Shown piece by piece: positions 56,017 to 64,000 of a stretch of 64,000 nucleotides of DNA. How positions within the stretch are numbered: the stretch's first letter is position 1; every line of letters begins with the position of its first letter. The stretch covers positions 62,001 to 126,000 of the forward strand of contig JAJFKS010000003.1 of assembly GCA_021773115.1 (NCBI GenBank). The letters run 5' to 3'. Made by a program: the position numbers and the translations under genes. The notes below the pieces were generated by a model that worked only from the letters and a program-made list of their open reading frames with translations, searched no databases and was not told the DNA's origin. This DNA is from Woeseiaceae bacterium. GTDB taxonomy: Bacteria; Pseudomonadota; Gammaproteobacteria; Steroidobacterales; Woeseiaceae.

Positions 56017-56556
56017 ATGTCGGATGACGTAAACGACTATCGATCAATACAGGCTGCAGCCGCATTGTTTGTCGCAATTGCACTGCTCATTGGCTGGGAT
56101 TTAATCGCAGACTATCGCGAGGGTGCCCATTGGGGGCATATCGCTATCGAGCTATTCGTTCTGTTAGTGGCCGCAATGGGTGCGATACTTCTTTGGCAAC
56201 AGTTTCGTCTCAGTCGACTGGATCTCGAAGATGCACGGGTCGATGCCGAACAATGGCGAAACGAAAGCCGCGAGTTGCTTCGTGGGCTCGGTATCGCCAT
56301 TGAAAAGCAATTTGCGGCCTGGCAGCTAACGAAGGCCGAAGCTGAAGTCGGGCTATTCCTTCTGAAAGGCTTTAGCCATAAAGAAATTGCGGGTATTCGT
56401 CACACCAGTGAACGAACAACCCGTGAGCAGGCACGGGCCTTGTACCGAAAGTCGGGCCTTACTGGCCGATCGTCCTTGTCCGCATTTTTTCTCGAAGATC
56501 TGTTGCTGCCCGAGGATAGTTCTATCGAGACATTCAATCACATCGAGGATGCGTGA
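56017..56556 (+). CDS. Membrane-bound LuxR-type HTH protein
   Basis: The 179-residue protein has two N-terminal membrane segments (AALFVAIALLIGW and IAIELFVLLVAAMGAILLW), a coiled-coil linker and a C-terminal HTH: LTKAEAEVGLFLLKGFSHKEIAGIRHTSERTTREQ, in the LuxR/GerE style. It has no receiver domain. The regulon is unknown; it lies between the cytochrome b and the YghU-like gene. Confidence 0.82.
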   Translation: MSDDVNDYRSIQAAAALFVAIALLIGWDLIADYREGAHWGHIAIELFVLLVAAMGAILLWQQFRLSRLDLEDARVDAEQWRNESRELLRGLGIAIEKQFAAWQLTKAEAEVGLFLLKGFSHKEIAGIRHTSERTTREQARALYRKSGLTGRSSLSAFFLEDLLLPEDSSIETFNHIEDA

Positions 56557-56653
56557 CGTGCTACGTCGCATAACCTTAGCTGGAACTCGATGTGTCTACA
56601 CATCCGTATCAGGATAGAGCATTGTATCCCGCGAATTTAAATTGGAAGTCAGC

Positions 56654-57511
56654 GTGAAAAACACACCAAGCTACGAACCACCGGCCGTTTGGACCTGGGA
56701 GAAGGAAAGCGGCGGCAAGTTCGCAAACGTTAATCGGCCCATCGCGGGCGCCACCCATGAGAAGCCACTTTCCGTAGGCAAACATCCGTTACAACTGTAT
56801 TCGATGGCAACGCCGAACGGCGTGAAAATTACCGTTATGCTCGAAGAGTTGCTGGCCCTGGGTCATGCGGGCGCGGAGTACGATGCGTGGATGATCGATA
56901 TTTCTGAAGGCGACCAGTTCTCCAGCGGCTTTGTTGAACTGAACCCAAATTCAAAGATTCCGGTCATGATGGATCACAGTACGGCCCCGCCAACACGAAT
57001 ATTCGAGTCCGGTTCAATTCTGCTTTACCTGGCAGAGAAATTCGGCGCATTCCTTCCATCGTACCGCGCAGTCCGTAACGAGTCACTCAGTTGGTTGTTC
57101 TGGCAAATCGGCAGCGCGCCATATTTAGGTGGTGGTTTTGGTCACTTCTACAGCTACGCCCCCACTAAAATTGAATACGCGATCGATCGATTCTCCATGG
57201 AAGCAAAACGCCAACTTGACGTATTGGACCGTCGACTGGCAGACAATGCTTACCTCGCGGGCAGCGAGTACAGCATTGCTGACATCGCCACCTGGCCATG
57301 GTATGGCGTACTGGCCCTGGGAGAACTGTATGACGCCGGAGAGTTCCTGCAAGTACAAAGCTACCAAAACGTACAACGCTGGGCGCAAGAGATTGCCAGC
57401 CGCCCCGCCGTGGCTCGAGGTCGTAGGGTCAATTGTACATGGGGCGAGCCAGAGGAACAGCTGCGCGAAAGACACGACGCCAGCGACCTCGACAGTGCGA
57501 CGCCCGAATGA
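56654..57511 (+). CDS. yghU: YghU-type glutathione transferase/disulfide reductase
   Basis: From GTG 56654 (GGAAG upstream) the product is 285 residues and matches the YghU/Nu-class GST group: LQLYSMATPNGVKITVMLEELL, NPNSKIPVMMD, FESGSILLYLAEK and SIADIATWPW. The N-terminal extension (YEPPAVWTWEKESGGKFANVNRP) is typical of YghU. It uses glutathione to reduce disulfides. A TTG at 56642 would add four residues. Confidence 0.9.
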   Translation: MKNTPSYEPPAVWTWEKESGGKFANVNRPIAGATHEKPLSVGKHPLQLYSMATPNGVKITVMLEELLALGHAGAEYDAWMIDISEGDQFSSGFVELNPNSKIPVMMDHSTAPPTRIFESGSILLYLAEKFGAFLPSYRAVRNESLSWLFWQIGSAPYLGGGFGHFYSYAPTKIEYAIDRFSMEAKRQLDVLDRRLADNAYLAGSEYSIADIATWPWYGVLALGELYDAGEFLQVQSYQNVQRWAQEIASRPAVARGRRVNCTWGEPEEQLRERHDASDLDSATPE

Positions 57512-57558
57512 GTTCAATCAGGCAGGTTTTCGTCCCGCTGATTTTCCCGAGCTGCGCA

Positions 57559-60243
57559 CTATGTCAGTAATGACAATTGCCGGGCAACCGCTACCGCCGA
57601 CGTTCGATTGCTGACACCGAGTTTTCCGAAAATATTTTTCAGATGCCATTTGACCGTGTTCTGACTGATGAACAGCGATGAGGATATGACATTGTTGGTA
57701 CTGCCAGAGGCGATGAGCGCGAGTATTTCTCGCTCTCGCTCGCTGATCGGTTCGATCAGTCCCTGAACAGCGTCGTCGGAGAACTCCTTGTCCGGATCGG
57801 TACCAATTGACACGGTAATCGCCTGCAGAAAATTGCGCTTCGAACTTGGCCATTTTTCAATCTCGCCCTCGCGCGAGTCGAGCAGCAATGAATCGATCTC
57901 GCGACCTTCGTCCACAAAACAGCGAACGGAACGATTCGGTGCCGCAATATTCAGAGCCTCGTCGATCAGCCCTCGCGCAGTCGTCTTGTCCTGATCGTAT
58001 CGAGCACGTGCCTCAAGGATATAGCACTCCAGCACACGCATCCCACGTCGTGAATCCAATGCAAGCTGCCGCAACTGTGCCAGCACGGGCAAGGTATTGT
58101 TGGGCCGGCCCAGCGCGATTTGCAATCTCGCCCAGGTCAAAGCCTGCCGGCAAGAAACCCGCTCCCACTGTTTCGGTAGCTCCCAGGTCTCTGCATCAAC
58201 ATCAATCTCGTTACTGAGCGCGTGATCAATTGCCTCATTTATACGCTCGGATTGCAGCAGGTATGCGATACGCCCGCCTTCAACCAGCGAGCGGTGTCGT
58301 TCGTACGGCGTACCCCATCTTGCGCCCACATCGGCTATTAAGTCATAGCAGCGCATCGCCGCGCGATGGTCTCCGCGCAAACCACTAATGCGTGCCAGCG
58401 CCGTGTATCCGAAAACCAAAAGTTTCGTAAAGCCAACTTCGCCAATCAACGGCAGGTTCGGTCGCAGGCATTCCAGTGCCTCATCAATGCGGTTCCATTG
58501 ATACAGGACGATCCCCCGAATCACCTGTGGCACCGGAGCAATATATTTTTCTTCCGAGACATTTGCGCTGTCAGCAGAAAACCGCGCAAAACAATGATCC
58601 AGGTTGCCGTTTGCGAAATCAGTAAGCGCCAGGAAACACTCCGCATAAATTGCGCCAAGCTCTGAACCCGCGGCAATATGGAATCGTCGTGCTTCACGCA
58701 ATACTGTCGCTGCCTTAGCAAACTCTGCAAACTCCGCGAACGCGTAGCCACGAAAGTTGCAGACCAGGCCGCGTTCGAAATCATTCAGAAAACTGAAGTC
58801 GCGCGACAACAGCTCGTGAATTTGCTTGGGGTCGTCCCTGGCGATGGCGACGCCGGCTGCAAGCAAGACCACCTGTTCTTTGAGGTACTCAATTTCGCCC
58901 GGCGGCATGGCGTCCGAAAGGTCGGCGAGGATCGACTTCAGTCTCTCCAGGTTCCTCTCGCTTTCATCAGGCTGATTGGAGTGGTACAGCGCGGTACCGA
59001 GCAAATACAGCAGTTTCGGATTATCGTTTCTGACGGATTCCGGTATGCGTCGAATCCAGGCGATGACGCGAGGGATGTGACCGCCCATCAATTCGATCCA
59101 GGATTGTTTCTCCACCAACGCTGTTACGTTTTCGAAATCACCGGCCAGCAAACCATATTCCACTGCCTCCCCGGACTGTTCGTGGCTCTCAAACCACCGT
59201 GATGCGATACGGTACAAGCGCACTAGCTCACCGGGGTGTCGGCGGCGCAATTCTGTGAGCAAGAACTCATGAAATAACTGGTGGTAGCGATACCACACGC
59301 GCTCCTGATCCATGGGCGTAACGAATAGTCCGTCTCGTTCAACGGTTTCCAACAGCAGGTCGGCATTTTCAGCACCGGTCAGTTCTGCGGCCAGCGATCC
59401 ATTCACTCTTTCGGTGACTGAAGTTCTCAGCAAGAATTCCTGAATGTGTTCGGGTTGCTGATTCAGAACGTCACTCGCCATATACTCTGAAATATCCTGG
59501 AGGCTGCCAGAGAATGAGTCGATGAATCCGTCGCGCCGGTGCGGGTCCCGCAATGACAGCGACGCCAGCTGCAATCCGGCCACCCAGCCCTCGCTATGCG
59601 CGTGAATTCTCTCGACCTGTTCGTTGCTCAATTCCAGTTGACGGATTTCGATAAGAAACTCGGAGGCCTCCGACAGGTTCAGTCGTAGCTGCGCAGCCGT
59701 TATTTCGTTCAATTCGTCCTGGACACGCAGGGCAGAGAGCCCAAACTGCGGACGCGTTCTGGACGCCACGATCATTTGGAAATTGGCAGGCGCCAGATTT
59801 AGCAATAGCTCAATCAGCTCATCCGTTTCCGGATTGCCAATACAGTGATAATCGTCAAGCAACAAGATGATCGGGCGCGCAGTATCGGCAATGTCCTCGA
59901 CGAGGTCGTTCAGCGTCCTTGTAATATCAAAGCGTGCAGTGCCGTTTATGATGCGCGCGGTCCGTGATCCAAACTCTGGAATTGCGTGCTGAATGGACTC
60001 GACGACATCCCTTAAGAGGGCAGCACTACTACGGTCTTGTGTCCCCAACGATAGCCAGGCAACCGTCACACCCTTGCCGAGCAACAATTCGCGCCATTGA
60101 ATAAGCAGCGTGGTCTTGCCAAAACCCGCCGGTGCCGCGACCAGCGTCAACTTGGCAAGACGATCGCTTTGGCTCGACCCCAACAAATTGTGACGGCCGA
60201 TCATTCTGGAGCGTGCAATCGGCGCGATGAACTTCGTTTTCAT
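57559..60243 (-). CDS. MalT-type LuxR transcriptional regulator (LAL family)
   Basis: From ATG 60243 (AGGTGA eight bases upstream) the product is 894 residues. It has a STAND ATPase domain (Walker A VAAPAGFGKTTLL, Walker B ILLLDDYHC), a long helical repeat region with TPR-like pairs, and a C-terminal LuxR HTH (ISEREREILALIASGSTNNVISSSLFISQNTVKWHLKNIF). Such proteins bind a small ligand, multimerise and activate transcription. The target genes are not evident; it is convergent with yghU. Confidence 0.9.
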   Translation of the reverse strand: MKTKFIAPIARSRMIGRHNLLGSSQSDRLAKLTLVAAPAGFGKTTLLIQWRELLLGKGVTVAWLSLGTQDRSSAALLRDVVESIQHAIPEFGSRTARIINGTARFDITRTLNDLVEDIADTARPIILLLDDYHCIGNPETDELIELLLNLAPANFQMIVASRTRPQFGLSALRVQDELNEITAAQLRLNLSEASEFLIEIRQLELSNEQVERIHAHSEGWVAGLQLASLSLRDPHRRDGFIDSFSGSLQDISEYMASDVLNQQPEHIQEFLLRTSVTERVNGSLAAELTGAENADLLLETVERDGLFVTPMDQERVWYRYHQLFHEFLLTELRRRHPGELVRLYRIASRWFESHEQSGEAVEYGLLAGDFENVTALVEKQSWIELMGGHIPRVIAWIRRIPESVRNDNPKLLYLLGTALYHSNQPDESERNLERLKSILADLSDAMPPGEIEYLKEQVVLLAAGVAIARDDPKQIHELLSRDFSFLNDFERGLVCNFRGYAFAEFAEFAKAATVLREARRFHIAAGSELGAIYAECFLALTDFANGNLDHCFARFSADSANVSEEKYIAPVPQVIRGIVLYQWNRIDEALECLRPNLPLIGEVGFTKLLVFGYTALARISGLRGDHRAAMRCYDLIADVGARWGTPYERHRSLVEGGRIAYLLQSERINEAIDHALSNEIDVDAETWELPKQWERVSCRQALTWARLQIALGRPNNTLPVLAQLRQLALDSRRGMRVLECYILEARARYDQDKTTARGLIDEALNIAAPNRSVRCFVDEGREIDSLLLDSREGEIEKWPSSKRNFLQAITVSIGTDPDKEFSDDAVQGLIEPISEREREILALIASGSTNNVISSSLFISQNTVKWHLKNIFGKLGVSNRTSAVAVARQLSLLT

Positions 60244-60306
60244 ACAAGACGTCACCTGATTCGCGGGCATTGATTCTACAATACCGCGCCTCAGCACGTT
60301 AGCGCA

Positions 60307-61101
60307 TTAGGCCGCACTTGTTTCTATGAAGGCTTCGCGGTGCTCAACCACGGTGCCGTCACTGCCATAGCGGATGTGTAGCAGGCTGTTCGCCGGTACC
60401 GCCCACCAGCTCAACAGGTCTTCGTCCAATGGCTCAGATACGGCCAAGGCGCCGTTCTGCATGCGATTCAGGTACAAGGACGGCGCCGCCTTGTCAGAAG
60501 CCCAGCGCAACGCATAAATAGCCTTGCCGTCCGTGACGGCGAGCGTCGCTCGGAACGCTTCCTTGATACCTTCCGCTCGGCGTAGTTTGTCGACGTCTTC
60601 GACAGTACGACGCATCGCGAACTGCGGATCATCATACAATCCATTTCCGATCATCAACTGAAACAACACTTCGCTATCGGTCCCGCCGACTATTGAATTG
60701 AATCCAGTGTCGGAGAGCATCGCGAAAAGCTTACGCCGAATTTGATGAAAGCCTCCGATCTGCCCATTGTGCATAAAGAGCCAATTGCCGGCGCGAAATG
60801 GATGGCAGTTGACGCCCAGATTTGGCGCTCCCGTGGACGCACGCACATGCGCGAAGAAAACGTGACTCTCGATTACGCGCGTCAGCTCTCGCAAATTAGG
60901 GTCCGCCCACGCCGGTCCGGCGTCACGATACAGGCCTGGAGTGGCTGGTTTACCGTACCAGCCAAGACCACCACCGTCGCCGTGCACACCCAGTTTCGCC
61001 TTATGCGAATGCTGTGCCTGCTCAGTTAGAGAATGGGGGCCTTCGTACAAAAACTCTTCGATCAGGCGGGGTTCGCCAACGTAGGCAAGCCAACGGCACA
61101 C
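60307..61101 (-). CDS. Class II glutamine amidotransferase (YafJ-like)
   Basis: The start is a GTG at 61101, with GGAGA upstream, because this places Cys as residue 2: the product begins (M)CRWLAYVGEP, the N-terminal nucleophile of class II amidotransferases. Further marks are VRASTGAPNLGVNCHPF, WLFMHNGQIGG and GGTDSEVLF. At 264 residues it is of the YafJ type, with no synthetase domain. It hydrolyses glutamine for an unknown partner. A longer start would bury the Cys and is rejected. Confidence 0.88.
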   Translation of the reverse strand: MCRWLAYVGEPRLIEEFLYEGPHSLTEQAQHSHKAKLGVHGDGGGLGWYGKPATPGLYRDAGPAWADPNLRELTRVIESHVFFAHVRASTGAPNLGVNCHPFRAGNWLFMHNGQIGGFHQIRRKLFAMLSDTGFNSIVGGTDSEVLFQLMIGNGLYDDPQFAMRRTVEDVDKLRRAEGIKEAFRATLAVTDGKAIYALRWASDKAAPSLYLNRMQNGALAVSEPLDEDLLSWWAVPANSLLHIRYGSDGTVVEHREAFIETSAA

Positions 61102-61211
61102 GCAAGTCTCCAGACTTGAATAAATGAATCTAAATGCTACGCGAGCCATGCGGCCTTCATACCACCCCAAAGTGTAGTTGCCGTGTTGCCAGCGGCGAGA
61201 CACAATGCCTC

Positions 61212-62153
61212 ATGATCGCCGCAGTGCTCAGACGACTTCTCGCAACGATCCCGGTGATGGCCATCGTCGCGATCATTGTGTTTTCGCTGCTGTACCTGAC
61301 TCCCGGCGATCCGGCGGCCGTTCTGGCTGGCGAGCAAGCGACCGCTGATGACATCGAGCGCCTTCGAGTCTCCCTGGGGCTCGACCAGCCCTATCTGGTT
61401 CGATTTGGCCAATGGATAACGGGCGTATTGCACGGTGATCTCGGCACATCCATATTCTCCCGGCGACCCGTCATGGAGCTGATCGTGCAGCGACTTGAAC
61501 CGACAATCGCGCTGACACTGGCATCCTTATTCATCGCCGTTGCGATCGCTGTGCCATTGGGCGTTGTTGCCGCCTGGCGATCGGGCGGCGTTGTCGATCG
61601 AATGGCGATGAGTTTCGCTGTGCTCGGTTTCTCGATACCGGTATTCGTCTTGTCGTACCTGTTGATCGCACTGTTTTCCGTCAAGCTGCACTGGCTTCCA
61701 GTGCAGGGTTATGTACCGATCGCCTACGGTTTTGTTCCGTTTGCGCAGCACCTGATTCTCCCTGCCGTTTCCCTCGGTATTATTAATGCGGCGCTGATCG
61801 CGCGCATCACGCGTACCACCATGCTTGAGGTCCTGAACCAGGACTACATACGCACTGCGCGAGCCAAGGGCTTGCCAGTGAAACGCGTCCTGATACGCCA
61901 TGCACTGAAGAATGCTGCCGTACCGATCGTTACTGTTATAGGAATCAGCTTCGCACTGCTTATTAGCGGCGTGGTAGTAACCGAAACCGTTTTCAATATC
62001 CCGGGGCTGGGTCGACTGACCGTGGATGCAATTCTACGAAGAGACTACCCGGTGATTCAGGGTGTCATTCTGGTGTTCTCGGCGACGTATGTCGTTGTGA
62101 ATCTACTGGTCGATCTGAGTTATACCCTGTTCGACCCAAGGATCCGGCATTGA
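61212..62153 (+). CDS. DppB-type ABC permease (peptide/nickel family)
   Basis: From ATG 61212 the product is 313 residues with six membrane segments: an N-terminal helix, SLGLDQPYLVRFGQW, and the EAA-loop region YIRTARAKGLPVKRVLIRHALKNA. This is the DppB/OppB family. It is divergent from the amidotransferase gene and first in an ABC operon with a second permease and an ATPase. The family carries peptides, nickel or other substrates; no binding protein is seen in the window. Confidence 0.9.
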   Translation: MIAAVLRRLLATIPVMAIVAIIVFSLLYLTPGDPAAVLAGEQATADDIERLRVSLGLDQPYLVRFGQWITGVLHGDLGTSIFSRRPVMELIVQRLEPTIALTLASLFIAVAIAVPLGVVAAWRSGGVVDRMAMSFAVLGFSIPVFVLSYLLIALFSVKLHWLPVQGYVPIAYGFVPFAQHLILPAVSLGIINAALIARITRTTMLEVLNQDYIRTARAKGLPVKRVLIRHALKNAAVPIVTVIGISFALLISGVVVTETVFNIPGLGRLTVDAILRRDYPVIQGVILVFSATYVVVNLLVDLSYTLFDPRIRH

Positions 62154-63013
62154 GCGCGGCGGCAGTAAGCCTGTCGCCACGAGCGGGGCTCGTGCGTCTT
62201 TGGCAGCGGCATCCCAACATTATCATCGGCGCGGCGATGGTCGGGTTCGCACTGTTCGTCGCGATAGCTGCACCCTGGCTGGCCGGTGCTGATCCGCAGA
62301 CCATAGCGCCGTTCAATCGGCTCGAAGCACCCGGTGCTGACTTTTGGTTCGGTGGCGACCTCGTCGGACGTGATGTGTTTAGCCGCACGATTTACGGCGC
62401 ACGCATATCGCTCGCAGTCGGTCTCGGGGTTGCAGTCGGCGGAATCACCCTGGGGCTGGTCGTCGGACTCATGAGTGGCTTTGTTCGCTGGGTTGATCAG
62501 ATCCTGATGCGAATCATGGACGGATTAATGGCAATCCCGTCGATATTGCTGGCTGTCGCACTAATCTCCCTGACCGGCGCGAGCCTCAAAAATGTCATTA
62601 TCGCAATATCGATTGCGGAGATTCCCCGCGTCGCCCGGCTCGTCCGCAGTGTCGTCCTGTCACTTAAAGAACGTCCTTACGTCGAGGCCGCCATAACATC
62701 CGGAACACCGTTTATTCTCATATTGTGGCGGCATGTGCTGCCCAACACGCTTGCGCCACTGCTTATTCAGGGAACCTATATCTTCGCATCCGCGATTTTG
62801 ACGGAGGCAATCTTAAGTTTCATCGGTGCCGGAACGCCGCCGTCGACGCCCAGTTGGGGCAATATTATCGCCGAAGGTCGTACCGTCTTTTCAATTGCGC
62901 CGCACATCGTATTATTTCCAGGCCTCGCGCTGTCTTTCACGGTATTGGGTGTGAATCTGCTGGGTGACGGTCTGCGAGATATCTTTGACCCACGATATGT
63001 GAGCCGCAAATGA
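62150..63013 (+). CDS. DppC-type ABC permease
   Basis: The 287-residue protein is the DppC/OppC partner: GADPQTIAPFNRLEAPGADF, FGGDLVGRDVFSRTIYGARISL, and the EAA loop RPYVEAAITSGTPFILILWRHVLPN. The start is a TTG at 62150 overlapping the dppB-like stop by four bases; a later start is possible. It ends overlapping the ATPase start. Confidence 0.9.
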   Translation: MSAAAVSLSPRAGLVRLWQRHPNIIIGAAMVGFALFVAIAAPWLAGADPQTIAPFNRLEAPGADFWFGGDLVGRDVFSRTIYGARISLAVGLGVAVGGITLGLVVGLMSGFVRWVDQILMRIMDGLMAIPSILLAVALISLTGASLKNVIIAISIAEIPRVARLVRSVVLSLKERPYVEAAITSGTPFILILWRHVLPNTLAPLLIQGTYIFASAILTEAILSFIGAGTPPSTPSWGNIIAEGRTVFSIAPHIVLFPGLALSFTVLGVNLLGDGLRDIFDPRYVSRK

Positions 63014-64000
63014 GCACACCAGGAACATTGCTGGAGGTCGACAATCTCAGCGTTACGTTCACGACAGATCACGGCGTGGTGCCGGCACTGCGGGAATTCT
63101 CATATACGTTGAACGCCGGCGAGACGCTCGCGATTGTTGGCGAGTCCGGCTCCGGAAAGAGCGTCGGTGCTTTGGCCGTGATGCGCCTCATCCCTGACCC
63201 ACCCGGCCGTATCACCGGCGGCGAGGTTCACTTCGACGGCCGCAGCATCCTTGACCTGGAAGAAAGCGAGATGCAGGCAATTCGCGGCAATGACATTGCG
63301 ATGATCTTTCAGGAGCCAATGACCAGCCTGAACCCGGTTCTCACGGTTGCCGAACAAATTGTCGAAGCGGTGCAACTGCACCAGGGATTGCCCAGGAAGG
63401 AGGCGCGTGGACGAGCGCTGGAAATGCTGCAACTGGTCCAGATCTCCGAACCCGAACAGCGTCTTGACCAATACCCGTACGAATTGTCCGGGGGCATGTG
63501 TCAACGCGTAATGATTGCGATGGCGTTGGCGTGTACACCGTCGATTTTGATTGCCGACGAACCAACAACGGCGCTAGACGTGACCATTCAGGCGCAGATC
63601 CTGGACTTGATGCGAGACTTGAAGCATCGACTCGGTACTGCAATCCTGCTCATTACACATGATCTCGGTGTCGTCGCCGAGATGGCCGATCGCGTGTTGG
63701 TGGTCTACGCGGGCAGAAAAGTCGAAGAGGCGTCAGTGCGAGACCTGCTCGGTGCACCGCGGCACCCCTATACGCTCGGTCTGCTCGGTGCAATGCCACG
63801 TCTGGGTGAAGGTGGGCAGAATGGTCGCTTGACGGAAATTCCCGGGTCCGTGCCGTCAATGCTGGAGCCGATACCCGGCTGTGCTTTCGCGCCGCGTTGT
63901 CGCTTAGCGGTCGATCGATGCCACGTAGAATTGCCGCCACTGCTTGCCCACGGCGAATCGAAACATTTTTCTGCCTGCTGGCGCAGTGATGAAGTCGGGT
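63010..64000 (+). CDS. DppD-type ABC ATPase, cut by the window end
   Basis: From ATG 63010 (ATGA overlap with the permease) 330 codons are visible. Motifs: Walker A VGESGSGKS, Q-loop FQEPMTSLNP, signature LSGGMCQRVMIAMA (the usual Arg after Met is Cys), Walker B LIADEPTTALDVT and the switch His in LLITHDLGVVAEM. The C-terminal Cys-rich iron-sulfur-like region CAFAPRCRLAVDRC is typical of Dpp/Opp ATPases. The frame is open at the window edge. Confidence 0.92.
   Translation, partial: MSTPGTLLEVDNLSVTFTTDHGVVPALREFSYTLNAGETLAIVGESGSGKSVGALAVMRLIPDPPGRITGGEVHFDGRSILDLEESEMQAIRGNDIAMIFQEPMTSLNPVLTVAEQIVEAVQLHQGLPRKEARGRALEMLQLVQISEPEQRLDQYPYELSGGMCQRVMIAMALACTPSILIADEPTTALDVTIQAQILDLMRDLKHRLGTAILLITHDLGVVAEMADRVLVVYAGRKVEEASVRDLLGAPRHPYTLGLLGAMPRLGEGGQNGRLTEIPGSVPSMLEPIPGCAFAPRCRLAVDRCHVELPPLLAHGESKHFSACWRSDEVG

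Overview
The window looks like a chromosomal segment of a GC-rich gammaproteobacterium. The organism respires, and the cues are Gram-negative envelope genes, ubiquinone-type redox genes, c-type cytochromes, TonB/FecIR signalling and an E. coli Hya-like hydrogenase. A free-living marine or soil lineage such as Woeseiaceae is possible, but this is only a guess from gene content.

Layout. 0-2.3 kb: the end of a cytochrome c gene, a HemN-like radical SAM enzyme and a NapC-type tetraheme cytochrome. 2.4-17.8 kb: a complete [NiFe]-hydrogenase locus in two convergent arms. The + arm is hypC-B-D-F-E plus a cation/proton antiporter and a kinase-like ATPase. The - arm is hupS-L-C-D-G-H, a rubredoxin, a HybE-like chaperone and hypA. 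The small subunit has the two extra cysteines of oxygen-tolerant (group 1d-like) enzymes. 18.2-21.1 kb: hybrid histidine kinase, receiver protein and acetyltransferase, divergent from the structural operon. 21.3-30.8 kb: a - strand cluster of sigma factor, FecR, TonB receptor with an STN domain, HupE-like permease, two DUF4198 proteins, a secreted HExxH protein and a His-tailed cytochrome c. It is best read as a regulated outer-membrane metal (probably nickel) uptake system. 31.0-38.1 kb: a CzcCBA-type efflux pump and a DmeF-like exporter, the opposite arm of metal balance.

38.2-48.2 kb is accessory DNA. It holds an IS30 remnant, an OLD-like ATPase/TOPRIM gene, a recombinase-N-domain-like protein followed after two bases by a tRNA-like sequence, a small attC cassette array (with HigBA beside it) without an integron integrase, and two tyrosine recombinases with an overlapping excisionase-like gene. 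It ends 9 bases before the 3' half of a tRNA-Pro, the likely integration site.

48.2-64 kb returns to chromosomal content: YbaN, a TlpA-like thioredoxin protein, a tnaA-tpl-ubiM operon (tryptophanase, tyrosine phenol-lyase, flavin hydroxylase) opposite a cytochrome P450, a cytochrome b, two LuxR-type regulators, a YghU-type glutathione protein, a class II glutamine amidotransferase, and the start of a peptide-type ABC transporter operon that runs off the end.

The most coherent theme is nickel: supply, insertion into the hydrogenase, and export lie within 36 kb. The most unusual candidates are the metal-uptake operon with unplaced partners, the protein plus tRNA-like unit at 41.4-42.1 kb, and the aromatic amino acid lyase operon.
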